Source: Pseudoips prasinana
Taxonomy: Eukaryota; Arthropoda; Insecta; Lepidoptera; Nolidae
NCBI GenBank assembly: GCA_951640165.1
Contig: OX621247.1
Span: 21,674,001-21,738,000 of the forward strand
Reading direction: 5' to 3'
Length of the DNA stretch: 64,000 nucleotides
The notes below the pieces were generated by a model. The model was not told the DNA's origin. It made no database searches and saw only the letters and a list, made by a program, of their open reading frames with translations. Shown piece after piece: positions 10,341-20,928 of the stretch. The position numbers and the translations under genes were made by a program. Position 1 is the stretch's first letter. Each line of letters starts with the position of its first letter.

Positions 10341-11008
10341 TTAATCATTATCAAGCGACATGTCAGCTATACATGTCGATGGCAGACTCAGTAATCAATT
10401 ATGGTATTTCTAGCTATGGAAACACATATAAAACCCACCTGACAAATATCTATAACTTGCAATTAAGAATTTTAAAGACCATAGTTCCACTTAAGATAAA
10501 GCATAAATATAAAGATAATTATGATAACTTGTTCCAATATTGTAAAGTGATTAATGTATTCGACAAATTAAAAATGGCTGTTGTATCCGAAAACATTGAA
10601 AATTATTGTAAATTAGAATTTAACATTAGACCAAGATATCTCCGAAATTTGTCATATATACCAATGTTCAAATTACCAAAATATAATAATGATTACGGAA
10701 GGAGGGTCACGATGTGCACCTTGGCCCAAGTACTAAATAGTCTGCCAAAACCATTAGTTAGACAGATAATAAAAAAAATAAAAATAGAACAAGTAAAAAA
10801 CTTATTAAAAAAATACTTTATCAGTGATAAGTACCTGGAAGGCGATGCATGTCGGGACCACTCACTATAATCATGACACCTTCCTTAGCGCTACTTCATG
10901 CTGCTCTGGGACTACAATATAATCTTTAAATGTAAGATTTCAGTAGACCTAATAATTGTACGCTGTATTATGTAATTTATTTGAAATAAACAGTTTAAAT
11001 TTTAAATT
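10341..11008 (+). pseudogene. LINE family B, 3' fragment of reverse transcriptase
   Basis: The open frame at 10,373-10,870 (165 codons) reads like the region after the catalytic domain of a Jockey/CR1-group reverse transcriptase. Near its start it has SVINYGISSYGNTYKTHLTN followed by a basic stretch, the counterpart of the SIMSYGILLWGS segment in LINE family A in this window. The YADD region and everything upstream are missing. A short untranslated part ends in repeated TTTAAATTTTAAA. The insertion is 5' truncated and begins just after the palindrome at 10,334. Confidence 0.6.
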
Positions 11009-11790
11009 TTAAAATAATTTTTTTTAGCTATGTGTGTTAGTGGAAACCACGTCTCCGAGAAATAATACACGCTTTATACCTTTTTTACTCCCATTAAGAA
11101 AACAGATTTTAATAGCAATGTCCAAGATTATGACATTTTTCTTTATTAAAATATTATTAAAGCAATTAATTTAAATTAGACACTACCTATCTTAAAAATG
11201 GACAGGTTTATCAGTAATGTATTTAATTAAGTTTTTCCTCAAAGTGCTTTGAGTTTTTTTGTCAAAACAATGAATATTTAAAGACATATTTTTAATCTAC
11301 ACCCTAATAATACAATTTCTAGATACTTATATTTAATATTGATGAACAATATTTATTAATTAATCCCGCAATCCTAATCTGATAATATCAAATACTGGGG
11401 TATTTTAATAAGCAGGGGTGGGCGTATCTTTTTAAAATTCGCAGTTATACGGAACAATTTAATTGGGTTTGAATATTTAATCATTTTTTGCTCCCCCTTA
11501 TGTTGTATTAGAATCTTATTCTCTTTTCCTGCACAAAATGAAGACGTTGATTTTCATAAAGATAACAATTTAATATTTTTCGTAAGGAATCTCATCATTT
11601 AAATTAGTATTCATGCGATGAATCTAACTACGTAGATCTAACCGCTACGAAGCTTACTTATTAAGTTATAAGATATAACACATACTGTTTATTGCACACT
11701 CAAATATGGTTATCAAAATATAATATAAATGATCACAAACTATTGCACTATAGTATTGTAAAACAATAGTGTATTACCTTAAGTGACGAT
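11009..11790. other. A+T-rich stretch, nothing recognised
   Basis: No coding or repeat signal that I can support. Confidence 0.5.
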
Positions 11791-11872
11791 TAATGGCATT
11801 TCCCTCCAAAATCTTTGGGAGAGGCTTGTAAAGCAGTGGACTTCTTTCAGCTGTAATGATGATATCTGGAAC
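11791..11872 (+). mobile_element. RTE-type LINE tail fragment
   Basis: Translates as LWERLVKQWTSFSCNDD, a mutated form of the terminal LGEAYVQQWTSFGCNDD-type end of RTE elements, followed by ATGATGATA. The downstream frame to 12,007 is unrelated. Confidence 0.6.
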
Positions 11873-12811
11873 CCCATTCGAATGAGCGGCCCGGGTCTTT
11901 GCGTCGTCACCGAGCGACAGTTGCACAATTTTTTAAAAAAACTACCCTCTCAAGTGTGCACCTCACTCTATGAAGTTGACCTCTGGTGTGGGACACTTAG
12001 CCTATAGTATTTTATTTTAAGGGGTTGAACCCGTTAGCGTCTAGTATGCTGTGAAGCAGTGAAAGACACTCGGGCATAGCCGTGGGCTGCAGCTACTTTA
12101 ACAATAAACAATAAAAACGAGACAAAGTAAAAAGGTATATCTAAAATATATGTAGTCTTAGCTTTTAACGCCAAAGTCTATTTCGCAAGTAATTACATAG
12201 GTATTTCACACACACTCCTTTGTTTCGGGCGTCAGGTCAAAGTGAAGGGTCTAAGCGATCTCTCAACGTTTATTTTCGTTCCGGAGTCAGACCTTTTGCA
12301 CCCTTGTCTTCGCTTGATACATTGTTGAGGGGCAAATGAAATACATTCCACTTTTGCTATTTATTAAAAACTACAGCTGACGTACAAGAGATATTGGATT
12401 GGATTTTGCGAAAATAATATTGTGGGATATCCCCTTATGGATGGAGGACGAAGAATAACAAATCGATCGTACGTATCGTTTTTGCAAACTCATTTTAAAA
12501 CCTCAAATATATCCGATTTTTTTGGCAATCCTGAACTTTATTAGCGAGACTGTCTTATTGTAGTGGATGCTTTATTCTTAGATAATTAACTTAACAAGAG
12601 CTACACATGGACCACTCTCTCTGTGTGTGGTAACGATATTTTTTTTTAAACTTATTTATTTGCTTACTTTAAAGGCGTATCTCATCGTTGTACTAAAATC
12701 GGCAATATTAATTCAAAATATAGAAAAGATGTGCTATCGATTTGCACGACTTTTTTTTATATACTAGTGAATTAGGCAACAATTTTTGACAAGAAGGTTA
12801 TTTAATACCTG
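11873..12811. other. no recognised feature
   Basis: A patch near 12,200-12,320 is less A+T-rich, but I recognise no gene or repeat in it. Confidence 0.45.
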
Positions 12812-13000
12812 GCGGCAGTCAACGCGTTAGTTTTTACCGAAATACGCGTCCGCCAGTTTGGGGGGGCGACAGATCAGACGCACATTAAGTATAGACGGGA
12901 TGCACACCGGCGCGTAATAACATAATGGCGCGCGAGGCTTGAAATGCGCCTGAACGCGCGCTAACGTGCCGTCGGTGCTATCCTGCCTCATCTCGAGGCC
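12812..13000. other. G+C-rich island with short complementary blocks
   Basis: Composition shifts sharply to G+C-rich, with several CGCG steps (GGCGCGCGAGGC, GAACGCGCGC) and a run of seven G at about 12,860. CTGGCGG and ACGCGT near 12,812-12,831 are mirrored by ACGCGT and CCGCCAG near 12,846-12,858. It precedes the R1-like fragment and may be a decayed part of the same element. Confidence 0.4.
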
Positions 13001-13024
13001 GGGATGGGAAGGAAAGGTGGTTAA

Positions 13025-13725
13025 GTCACCTACAGACTAACTCAGATACTCACCGGACACGGGTTTTTTTGTGAGAATCTGAGTCGGATCGGCCGAAAAG
13101 TGACATTGACACGAAGCGACCTGGACTCGGCCCAGCATACGCTGGAGGCGTGCCCGGCCTGGGAGGCCGAGAGGCGATTCCTGGTCGCAGAAATCAGACG
13201 GGATTTGTCCCTACCAGCGATCCTAGGCATGATGCTGGCGGGTGACTCCACCAAATGGGACGCCGTGGCCGCCGAGCGGGATCGGGAACTAGCCGATCCC
13301 TCTAGACGGAGGCGGTGTCGGGACGGTGACGGCAGCCGGCAGCTCAACTCCCTTCGGTGCTGCGGCGGCAGTGTAAGATGTATCCTTTACTGCCGCCACG
13401 TGCAAGCAGCTCCGGGAAGACAGCGATCTATTCGTGGCGCAGGCGCTGTGCCGGACTGGCAGGAGTCGACAATAGGGGAGGGCAATCCAGAGCCCTCCCT
13501 TATTGTCGACTCCTGCCTCCTGGGTACATGTCCCGAACATCTGGGACACGGCGCAAAAGGGGAGCACCGGAGCAGCATACCGCGTTCCCGGGGCTCCCAC
13601 CATCAGGCGCCAAGAGAAGTTCACGGCAGGTAGGTTTAGCCGGTGCGAGCCCGACATACCCACCCGTAGACACTTTTTGCGGGTGGCATGCGTGGGCATT
13701 TCCCCTGCCTAAACAAAAAATAAAG
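13025..13725 (+). pseudogene. R1-clade-like LINE, 3' end
   Basis: From 13,031 one frame reads YRLTQILTGHGFFCENLSRI, then GRKVT, then DSAQHTLEACPAWEAERRFL. This is the C-terminal zinc-knuckle-like region (H..xxC..W) after the reverse transcriptase of R1-type LINEs. A stop at 13,022 closes the frame upstream. The coding similarity fades near 13,345. A G+C-rich 3' untranslated region follows, containing the 26-bp hairpin at 13,458-13,517 and the block CATCAGGCGCCAAGAGA, and it ends near AAACAAAAAATAAAGG. A related 3' region lies on the minus strand at 25.5/27.1 kb. Confidence 0.65.
13458..13517. repeat. inverted repeat, 26-bp arms, 8-nt spacer
   Basis: Arms 13,458-13,483 and 13,492-13,517 pair over 26 positions with one G-T wobble. 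The outer part is GGCAGGAGTCGACAATA and the inner part GGGAGGGC. The loop is AATCCAGA. It lies in the 3' region of the R1-like element. The homologous region at 25.6 kb has a different hairpin at the same spot. Confidence 0.85.
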
Positions 13726-13859
13726 GTTATTTTATACCAAATTATAACCCAATCATTTAGTTTAAAAAAAATCGAAACGTATCTAAAGAAGGGGTATTTA
13801 TTGCACAACTTTTCTAAAGTTTACATTTAGAACGAGTGTTGCCGATTTAGTAAAAAAGG

Positions 13860-13975
13860 AAAATGTGTTTTGCCTACATTCACTGGTCAAGTCATACGCC
13901 TTGTCTTGGGAGTGTCCATGGGCAGTGGTGGTCACTTACCATCAGACAAGTCACTTGCTCGTTTGCCTTGATTAT
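13860..13975 (+). repeat. dispersed lepidopteran repeat
   Basis: Contains TGTCCATGGGCAGTGGTGG, TCACTTACCATCAGAC and CTTGCTCGTTTGCCT, the block order of a very common moth repeat. The opposite-strand copy is at 23,150-23,310. Confidence 0.6.
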
Positions 13976-14540
13976 TATGCACCTAAAAGTAATAAATATG
14001 GTTAGGAAATCTGCCTTAAAACTAAAATAACTCAAGAAAATAAATTTAAAAGCTATAAAGCCAAGACGCTTTACTAACCAATTTTCAAGAAATAACTTGT
14101 TAACTCACAAAATAATATCAAAACGGACGTCAACAGTCTATATCACGATTTTCGGCTTCGCAGACTTAAATACATTTAAGCGGGTCCCTGCAACAGGATT
14201 CAATTTAAATCCTGGAGATCCTATTATTACAGTGAGGTGTCGAGAGCTAAGTAACCGTGCCGTCTCTGCCTTGAAACAGAGCAATAAATTAAACAAATCC
14301 GATTTTCACGTGCGAAAGGGAACGAAACTCGTTTACTCTGTTTTGTACATAGACCTAAAGAAAAATATTATAACATGCACTAAAATTAATTAAATTCTTC
14401 TGTATTTTTCACGACGGCGTAACTCCTGAATGCAAGGCATAGATGCTTCAGCTCCTAAAAACGATCTGCAGTATTCGACCAAATTTTTGAATTTCTACTG
14501 AAATATCCAAGGGTATTTAAGTGTCATCATTGGACCATGT
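13976..14540. other. no supported gene
   Basis: A 98-codon frame at 14,097-14,393 has no family signature and no flanking splice or promoter context that I can defend. Confidence 0.4.
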
Positions 14541-14720
14541 GTTTTTTTACAGACTCCAAAAAATGAGGATGAGGCTCTAATTCGGCTGTATTGTTTGGCT
14601 ACTTAATAACTCCGTAATTTATAAACCGATTAGAAATCAACGTTTTTTCTTAGAAAGAATACCTTTATTTTCAAACTGGTCCCATTTTTTAAATTTTTAG
14701 TGGTGCTTGCAATTATAGAG
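14541..14720 (+). repeat. dispersed lepidopteran repeat fragment
   Basis: Blocks such as AAAAAATGAGGATGAGGCTC, AATTCGGCTGTATT and CTCCGTAATTTATAAACCGA resemble a repeat family I have met in other moth sequences. Its class is unknown to me. Confidence 0.45.
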
Positions 14721-15104
14721 TAGTAGTAGTCAAATGAACTAGTCTATGCAAACCTAAATTATAAAACTGTTACAACGTTCATTTACAAAAAAATTATAAA
14801 ATCAAAACTTAGAAAAATATTTAAGTAGTTTTAGATGAGAGATATTTATTTTAATTATGTATCGCAACTTCATAAACTTTAGTGCGTAGGGTTCAAACCC
14901 TATTTGATACATATCTAGGCAATCACCATCTTAAATTATAAACAAGTAGCTTTAGTGTATTAACAAAATAGTTGTTATATTGCATCAACTAGTCGTCCCG
15001 AGTTAGCACTCGAACTCTACCTCTATATAAACCTTGAAGACCGTTTTGTAAATCTAAGATAATTAGTCGTACTAACTTTCCTTATAATTTCAATGAATTG
15101 CTCC
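14721..15104. other. A+T-rich stretch, nothing recognised
   Basis: No supported feature. Confidence 0.45.
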
Positions 15105-15240
15105 CACCGGTCTGTGTGGCCAAAGTGGTTTAATTTTTGAGCGTTCCGTGCTTCGGAGGACACGTTAGGCTATCAGACTCGATTGTAATGATTAGACGAC
15201 AGTCAAACTAATCTGACGTAGGTATATACTATACATACGG
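15105..15240 (+). mobile_element. 5S-derived SINE, partial
   Basis: Keeps TGGCCAAAGTGGTTTAATTT, GTTCCGTGCTTCGGAGG, ACACGTTAGGCTATCAG and GATTAGACGACAGTC. The box A/box C head is lost and only the end of box C may remain (CCACCGGTCTGTG). Confidence 0.55.
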
Positions 15241-15827
15241 TAAGGAAAGCATATTCATAAATACGTGTTATGCTGTGAAAATATTTAGAAGTTATTAAGA
15301 AATTTAACTACTTCATAGTGAGACGATCTCACTTACTCTGTATGTAAGCTGTCTGCTCAAGCCTTCGCACAGGGGTTGCAACGGGTTTGATTCTCGCTTC
15401 AAACAATATGTGTGTAAAACTATATAATAGATTTGTTTCGTTGTCTGGCTGGTTGAGGTATAAAATATTTGTTACATTATGAAATCAAATAGGAACCGAT
15501 TCTTATTTCAGTTTCTACATCCGCGGTTTTACTAACGCGTTGTTTATTTGACAAAACGAAATGTAAATATAATACAGTATTTTTGAGATGGAAATTATCG
15601 CGCAGAACAATTTTGTTTAGGTATAAATCACAATGTTGTAAAGCCTTAATTTTCATTTTAAAGAGTTCTTCTCCTCTTAGTGGATGGAGGGTTTGGAAAT
15701 AATCTAATCTTTATTGTTTAAGTTTATTGTCAGCTGCACGGATATTACTTACTTATGTAGTAGCGATATGTATGTAGTATATAGAAAATTACACTTATGA
15801 TGACATTTAGTACTTCTGCTAAATGTG
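15241..15827. other. no recognised feature
   Basis: Around 15,510-15,545 CATCCGCGGTTTTACTAACG recalls a Helitron 3' end on the minus strand, but too little remains to call. Otherwise nothing. Confidence 0.4.
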
Positions 15828-15859
15828 AAATAACTCAATACATTTGTATTGAGTTATTT
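15828..15859. repeat. perfect inverted repeat, 14-bp arms
   Basis: AAATAACTCAATAC (15,828-15,841) is mirrored at 15,846-15,859, spacer ATTT. Confidence 0.8.
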
Positions 15860-15899
15860 ATTACTTATAACCAGGTGACACATTTCATTCACAATAATA

Positions 15900-16515
15900 A
15901 TAATATATTGGGTTATTATTCACACACGGCCATCCGATCCCAAACTAAGCAGCCCTTGTACTATGGAAACCAGATAACTAATATATATAATGTAGGTACT
16001 AATTTCCTTTTGTAAATAGATACATACTTATATAGATAATTACAGGCAAACTCAGGGGAAACAACCATGTTTATGCACAAAATAAAGTTAATAAAATAAA
16101 CATAAAGTTTTTTATTAACATAGACTTTAAAAGAGCTATTGTAAATAGTCAGAACATGTTTGTAGTAATATAATTAAGTATACATAATCATTTCTAGTAA
16201 CTTAGATATTTAGGTACACGGATGTTATGAAAACCTCTATAAAATTTATTTTATAATAGTAGTATTAATATTTAGCTAGTTTGTATTAAGTTATTGTCAA
16301 AGACATTAAAGTTGTTTAAGTTTAATTATTATTATCGAAATTTATATAGTTTTAGCTATATTTTACTACACATCGACAAAATGGTTCTGTCTATATTAAG
16401 GTACGAATTCAATATTATTACTATGGCGGACCTAATATCTGTTCTGGGTGGGAATCGAACCCTGCGGTGTGAAAGGAAATTATTTACCAACCATGCCGAC
16501 AGTTCCGTCAAATAA
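15900..16515 (-). mobile_element. tRNA-derived SINE (family B), split by a LINE tail
   Basis: The 3' part of the SINE (15,900-16,080, with ACACACGGCCATCCGATCCC on the plus strand) and the head (16,430-16,515, containing GGGAATCGAACCCTGCGG, the reverse of a B box) are separated by a reverse-oriented LINE A tail. Joined, they match the uninterrupted family B copies at 29.6 and 38.7 kb. The SINE is therefore older. Confidence 0.65.
16085..16430 (-). mobile_element. LINE family A, 3' tail only
   Basis: On the minus strand this equals the 3' untranslated region of the LINE A copy at 26.8-27.1 kb: GGTCCGCCATAGTAATAATA, CAGAACCATTTTGTC, GAGGTTTTCATAAC and ACATGTTCTGACTATTTAC, ending in an A+T-rich tail. 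It is a severely 5'-truncated insertion into a SINE. Confidence 0.65.
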
Positions 16516-16690
16516 ATAAATAAAATAGTTAAACAACCATTAAATTATCAATCATAAGTTATGGAGAGAATACAGTGCATATTTTGAAATTGTAAGACAT
16601 TCTGTATACTGGCACTACCCTCGCCCACGAACAATTTTATACCTATTTAACACTAATTGCACATACCTATGTCTTCGATCGGTTGCTCTT

Positions 16691-17276
16691 GTAATATCCA
16701 TACTGATAGAGTATTAAAACCACCACCTCTCAAAGAGCACCAATTTGAAAATCCATTTTTGTATTGTTTATTTTCATAGTTTATACTACTTTTCAAAATA
16801 CAAGTTCCTTTTTTGTATAAATCATTCAATTTATAGCATGAGATTAAATCATGTTATTTTCCATGTGAGTAATAATAATATAATATCATATCTAGGGACA
16901 ATGTCACACAGATCATCCTAGCCCCAACTAAGCAAAGCTTGTACTATGGTTACCAGGCGACGATATACATACTTATATAGATTGTAATATCCATACTGAT
17001 AGAGTATTAAAACCACCACCTCTCAAAGAGCACCAATTTGAAAATCCAATTTTGTATTGTTTATTTTCATAGTTTATACTACTTTTCAAAATACAAGTTC
17101 CTTTTTTGTATAAATCATTCAATTTATAGCATGAGATTAAATCATGTTATTTTCCATGTGAGTAATAATAATATAATATAATATCTAGGGACAATGTCAC
17201 ACAGATCATCCTAGCCCCAACTAAGCAAAGCTTGTACTATGGTTACCAGGCGACGATATACATACTTATATAGATA
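16691..17276. repeat. tandem duplication, two 293-bp units
   Basis: Unit 1 (16,691-16,983) and unit 2 (16,984-17,276) are near identical; reading them side by side I find about three differences (for example CCATTTTTG versus CCAATTTTG). Each unit holds about 195 bp of unclassified sequence followed by the 3' end of a family A SINE on the minus strand. Only unit 2 continues into the SINE head, so unit 2 holds the original SINE and unit 1 is the copied part. The few differences suggest a recent event or an assembly duplication. Confidence 0.85.
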
Positions 17277-17424
17277 GATAAATACTTAAATACATAGAAA
17301 ACATCCATGACTCAGAAACAAATATTCGTGCTCATCATACAAATATTTGCACTAACCGGGATTTTAACCCAGGACCACCAGCTTCGTAGGCAGGAGCACT
17401 ACCAACTAGGCTAAGGTAACCGTC
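17161..17424 (-). mobile_element. tRNA-derived SINE (family A)
   Basis: On the minus strand it begins GACGGTTACCTTAGCCTAG, an A box, followed by a CAGGAGCAC-complementary region and a B-box region (degraded to TTAAAATCC). The body (GATGAGCACGAATATTTG, TGAGTCATGGATG) and a 3' end (CTTAGTTGGGGCTAGGATG) then end in an ATT-rich tail. Better-preserved copies are at 32.0 and 43.9 kb. Confidence 0.7.
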
Positions 17425-18614
17425 AAGCAGTAACAGTTACAAGAACGATAATTGTCTTCATCATTATCATCATCATCATCCTCATGATCGACGAGTTACC
17501 GCTCGTGTATAAAAGTCTAGTTTTCACTATTTCAATGTATGGCTTGTGACTAAATTAACAGAAACACATAAAAGCAATATTTGTACGTGACGTTAAATCA
17601 CGGGGATGGATAGACGTATTAATAACGTCAATGCGTCTGCAATTGAACTCGTTGACTGCTAAAAAATCACACCTTATTTTTTTTGTATAGTTTGAGCATA
17701 ACAACTTCGAGCTACAAAATAAATATATAGCACCTGTAAATGTATAAATAATGCAAAATAGAACTGATATTTAAACTATCTGAACATATGCAAGCATCGA
17801 TTCGAGCATTTCATTTGCACTATATTACCGACCACTTGGAAATGGAGTTTTGGGAAGTACCGTATTGAAATATTGAATTATTTGTTTCAAATATTTCTAC
17901 TATCCGTAATATACGTATCGTGAAAACATTTTTAATTGCGCAAAAAATTGTTGGAATGTTGTGTTTTCTTAGTGTTGGTAGTGGTTTTACAAGCAATGTT
18001 TGCTAAAACTGTAAATAATTCCTTTTTAGCATCCCAGCTGTATTTTTATATCAAGAAAAAAGTTATAATAAAAAAGCTAACTTGCTAAAAATTATCTAAT
18101 GTTAACTTTATGGGAGTAAAGTTCATACCTTAATGGAGAGCATGGATGTAAGAAAGAAAAGGGAAAAGGGAACACAGTAAGCTATGCGGAACACGTCCAT
18201 AAGAGTCGGCTGATTCCTGCGTCACGTACAGAAAAGAGAACTTTTATTACTTCCGAGTAACGTAATTGTTATGGAGAACCGGTATCCCTTATTACTCAAC
18301 TTTGTCCTTATATAGTAACGAGCATAGTTACCACCACAATGCTTGGGGTGTTTTGTTTTCCACGACTTTTGGTTTACGAGAGTCTGGGCCAATATTTGCC
18401 GTCTGCAGATGTTGTAATCTGATTTGATACGTCCAATGTTTGCGTTATAAATCCGTGCTGTAAACACTGGAGTTTGCGATATTGGCTGTATATAAAGACG
18501 AATCAAGTCTGAGTGCTATTAGTATAATTAATAAGATATATTATTATAATGGCTTATAACCGTAAATTCTATTACATACTTATAATTGAATATGGCACAG
18601 TATAAGTATTCTAT
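17425..18614. other. no supported gene; one trinucleotide microsatellite
   Basis: A CAT/ATC-rich microsatellite lies at about 17,458-17,487. A 94-codon minus frame at 18,222-18,506 shows no family signature. Nothing else is recognised. Confidence 0.45.
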
Positions 18615-18790
18615 TTCTATGCGGTTTTACCCGCCTTAAACTTTATTAATGATAGCATAGTATTCGGATATACATATTATTATAAGCTATATTACAACAA
18701 AGTTTCATCCAAATTCGTCTGGTCGTTTTTGCGTGACAGAGGAACAAACATACATACTCACAAACTTTCGCCTTTATAATATTTGTGTGA
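18615..18790 (-). mobile_element. non-autonomous Helitron, Lep1-like
   Basis: On the minus strand it starts TCACACAAATATTATAAAGG after an A and passes through TGTTTGTTCCTCTGTCACGC. It ends in AAGGCGGGTAAAACCGC, so the last few bases with CTAG are lost. Confidence 0.65.
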
Positions 18791-19489
18791 TCATTACCTT
18801 CTCTATGATTATAAAAATTGAGTAAAATACATCGCGCTTACATAAAAAATAAATATATTATGCGATACCATGGTTCAAGACAGCATAAAATATACTTAGT
18901 TTTTTTTTATTTACTGAGGAAAACCTATATAACGATATACAAATAATGGGAGATTGGTCAGGTGTAACCTTTGTCTAAGCTCCAATATGGCCGCCACCGT
19001 CGCGTCGCCCGGAGCAACCCACACTAAGTAAACTTTGCTCTACTCATTAAACAGAAAAACCAGCTGGAATAATATTCTACAATAATACGCGTGTACTGTG
19101 GTGTCTGTTATTAAATTATAACTAAGAAAATAATAGAATTACTTAGATATAACAATGGAACTCTTAGAGCGTTGTGTGCTTTTGAATGCAAATAAGTGAA
19201 CTGTTCATGCTACTATAGGTTTTCATAAACTGTTTTACACATAGTTAGTTAGGTAGTTTAAGCTATCAATTCATTCTTGAAGCGAAAAACTTATCAGACA
19301 TTTGATGGTCAGAAATGGAATAAAATACAAAAGACGATATGACACCATAGTACAAAATTTAGGATATCTAACGAAATAGACGAAAGCGAGTCATACTATC
19401 TTAGGCGTCGTAAGCTGATTAAAATAGTATTCGGCATTAATACTGAATGTTTCATTTATAATTAAACATTAGGGTCTCAACATTGGGTA
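18791..19489. other. no recognised feature
   Basis: A G+C-richer patch at 18,985-19,025 (GGCCGCCACCGTCGCGTCGC) matches nothing I recognise. Confidence 0.45.
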
Positions 19490-19497
19490 ATCAGAAC

Positions 19498-19956
19498 GAG
19501 GTAGTCCACGAAGGGCACCCATCTGAATGGCACCTAGCCTAGTCCACGAAAGGCACCTTTAAATATTTTTGGCAGGTGCTCTTTGTGGATTCAATTTATT
19601 TTGTACATTCTTGTCCACGAAAGGCACCACGTTAAATTAAACTACTTTTTAACGAATAGATAGTAGTTTAATTTCAATGTGTAATATTCGCTTAAACATA
19701 AGAAAATACTAGTCTTAACGTGCGTAATATTAGTAGTGTTAATAAACGTTCTAGTGATTTTTATCGATATCTTTCATTTAATAACCTAGGTTACTGTAAC
19801 GGTTAACTTAAGTGCCTTTCGTGGACAAGAATGTAAAAAATAACTTGAATCCACGAAGAGCACCTGCCAAAAGTATGGATAGGTGCCTTTTGTGGACTAG
19901 GCTAGGTGGCATTCGCGCAGGTGCCATTCAGATGGGTGCCCTTCGTGGACTACCTC
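19498..19956. mobile_element. foldback-type transposon with 8-bp target duplication
   Basis: The 459-bp element starts GAGGTAGTCCACGAAGGGCA and ends with its exact reverse complement. It is flanked on both sides by ATCAGAAC (19,490-19,497 and 19,957-19,964), a perfect 8-bp target duplication. The terminal inverted repeats extend about 130-150 bp inward. They contain tandem-like subrepeats of a CCACGAARGGCACC motif; the right arm has one extra 15-bp unit. The centre holds another short palindrome (TTAAACTACT and AGTAGTTTAA). There is no transposase, so it is non-autonomous. An 8-bp duplication fits hAT- or P-like machinery, but the class is inference. Confidence 0.85.
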
Positions 19957-20143
19957 ATCAGAACATTCTATCCCTATTCTTAATTATAACTATAGATATA
20001 TTCTTAATATAGCTAAGAAAAGGGCACGAATGAGTTGATTTTAATCAGGATGGGCTGTAGCTCATTATATAGACTTAAATTTAACTATAACTAGATCACT
20101 TTCATCGTCAGTTAATTTGCAACTGCGACTGTTCCAAGTACGC

Positions 20144-20531
20144 GAGTTTTATTTAGTGCAGCGTGTGGTGGCCATACGGGTCGCACCAAGATACCATTTA
20201 CGGCATCTTTTGAGGCGGTTACATCCCTGACGCCTCCCGCCATTCGATCTACTGGTGGCAGTCAACGTCGAGACGTCTAGTTATATTTCTTAATCCAGAT
20301 ACTATGGCTGGATCCATAGTATCTGGATTAAGAAATATAGAGTGAGATAAAAATTAGGATGAGTTGTCACATTTAAAATGCAAATAATAGAAAACTAGAC
20401 GTCTCGACGTCGACTGCCACCAGGAGATCGAATGGCGGGAGGCGTCAAGGATGTAACCGCCTCAAAAGATGCCGTAAATGGTGTCTTGGTGCAACTCGTA
20501 TGGCCACCACACGCTGCACTAAATAAAACTC
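20144..20531. repeat. large inverted repeat, about 139-bp arms (foldback-like)
   Basis: Left arm 20,144-20,282 and right arm 20,393-20,531 are reverse complements with roughly six or seven mismatches. Both begin, from the outside, GAGTTTTATTTAGTGCAGCG. The arms are more G+C-rich than the surroundings (AGGCGTCAAGGATG, CTGCCACCAG). The 110-bp centre contains the perfect palindrome at 20,282-20,339. I find no target duplication and no transposase, so it may be a foldback element or an inverted duplication of an older sequence. Confidence 0.8.
20282..20339. repeat. perfect inverted repeat, 26-bp arms
   Basis: Arms 20,282-20,307 and 20,314-20,339 are exact reverse complements (inner part AATCCAGATACTATGG), spacer CTGGAT. 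It begins where the left arm of the larger inverted repeat ends. Confidence 0.9.
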
Positions 20532-20837
20532 ATTACCCTTATATTGAGCCTCGGTGCTATTGCAGCTGGCTTCTCTAGTTGCAATTCTCTCGTTTTATGA
20601 GGCTATAGCCTCTTTACGTCATTCTGTCTCCCGCTTTGCTCTGGAGGGAAGTGGAACAATTCATTTTCTAACTCCTCCTTTTATTTCTTTCTGATTAAAT
20701 TCGTTGCGGGATCCAAGACAGTTAAAGCGATTCCCCGGGACATGCCTGAGCCTCACCGCTCAGTGTCATTTCATTGTGTGCCACTGTTGATCCTGGCTTA
20801 CAGGAGTTGCAGTAGTGGGTAAGAGGGCCCTTATTAT

Positions 20838-20877
20838 GTTTTAATCGGGTCTAGTCCCTACTAGTCCCGATTAAAAC
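20838..20877. repeat. inverted repeat, 18-bp arms, one mismatch
   Basis: GTTTTAATCGGGTCTAGT (20,838-20,855) against ACTAGTCCCGATTAAAAC (20,860-20,877), spacer CCCT. The single mismatch is in the middle of the stem. Confidence 0.85.
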
Positions 20878-20928
20878 TCATTATACAATATACTATCATA
20901 TTAGGTATTTATGCCGTGTATGATATAA

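Noticed and set aside
13100..13830. Overlapping frames of 60-177 codons on both strands
   Set aside because: Apart from the first 80 or so codons of the R1-like frame, they reflect the G+C-rich, stop-poor 3' region and its palindrome.
14097..14393. 98-codon open frame
   Set aside because: No family signature; length is within chance for this much sequence.
17458..17487. Possible short regularly spaced repeat
   Set aside because: Plain CAT/ATC microsatellite. No CRISPR-like array exists, and none is expected in an animal genome.
19812..20012. 66-codon frame
   Set aside because: It lies across the right arm of the foldback element and its flank; not a gene.
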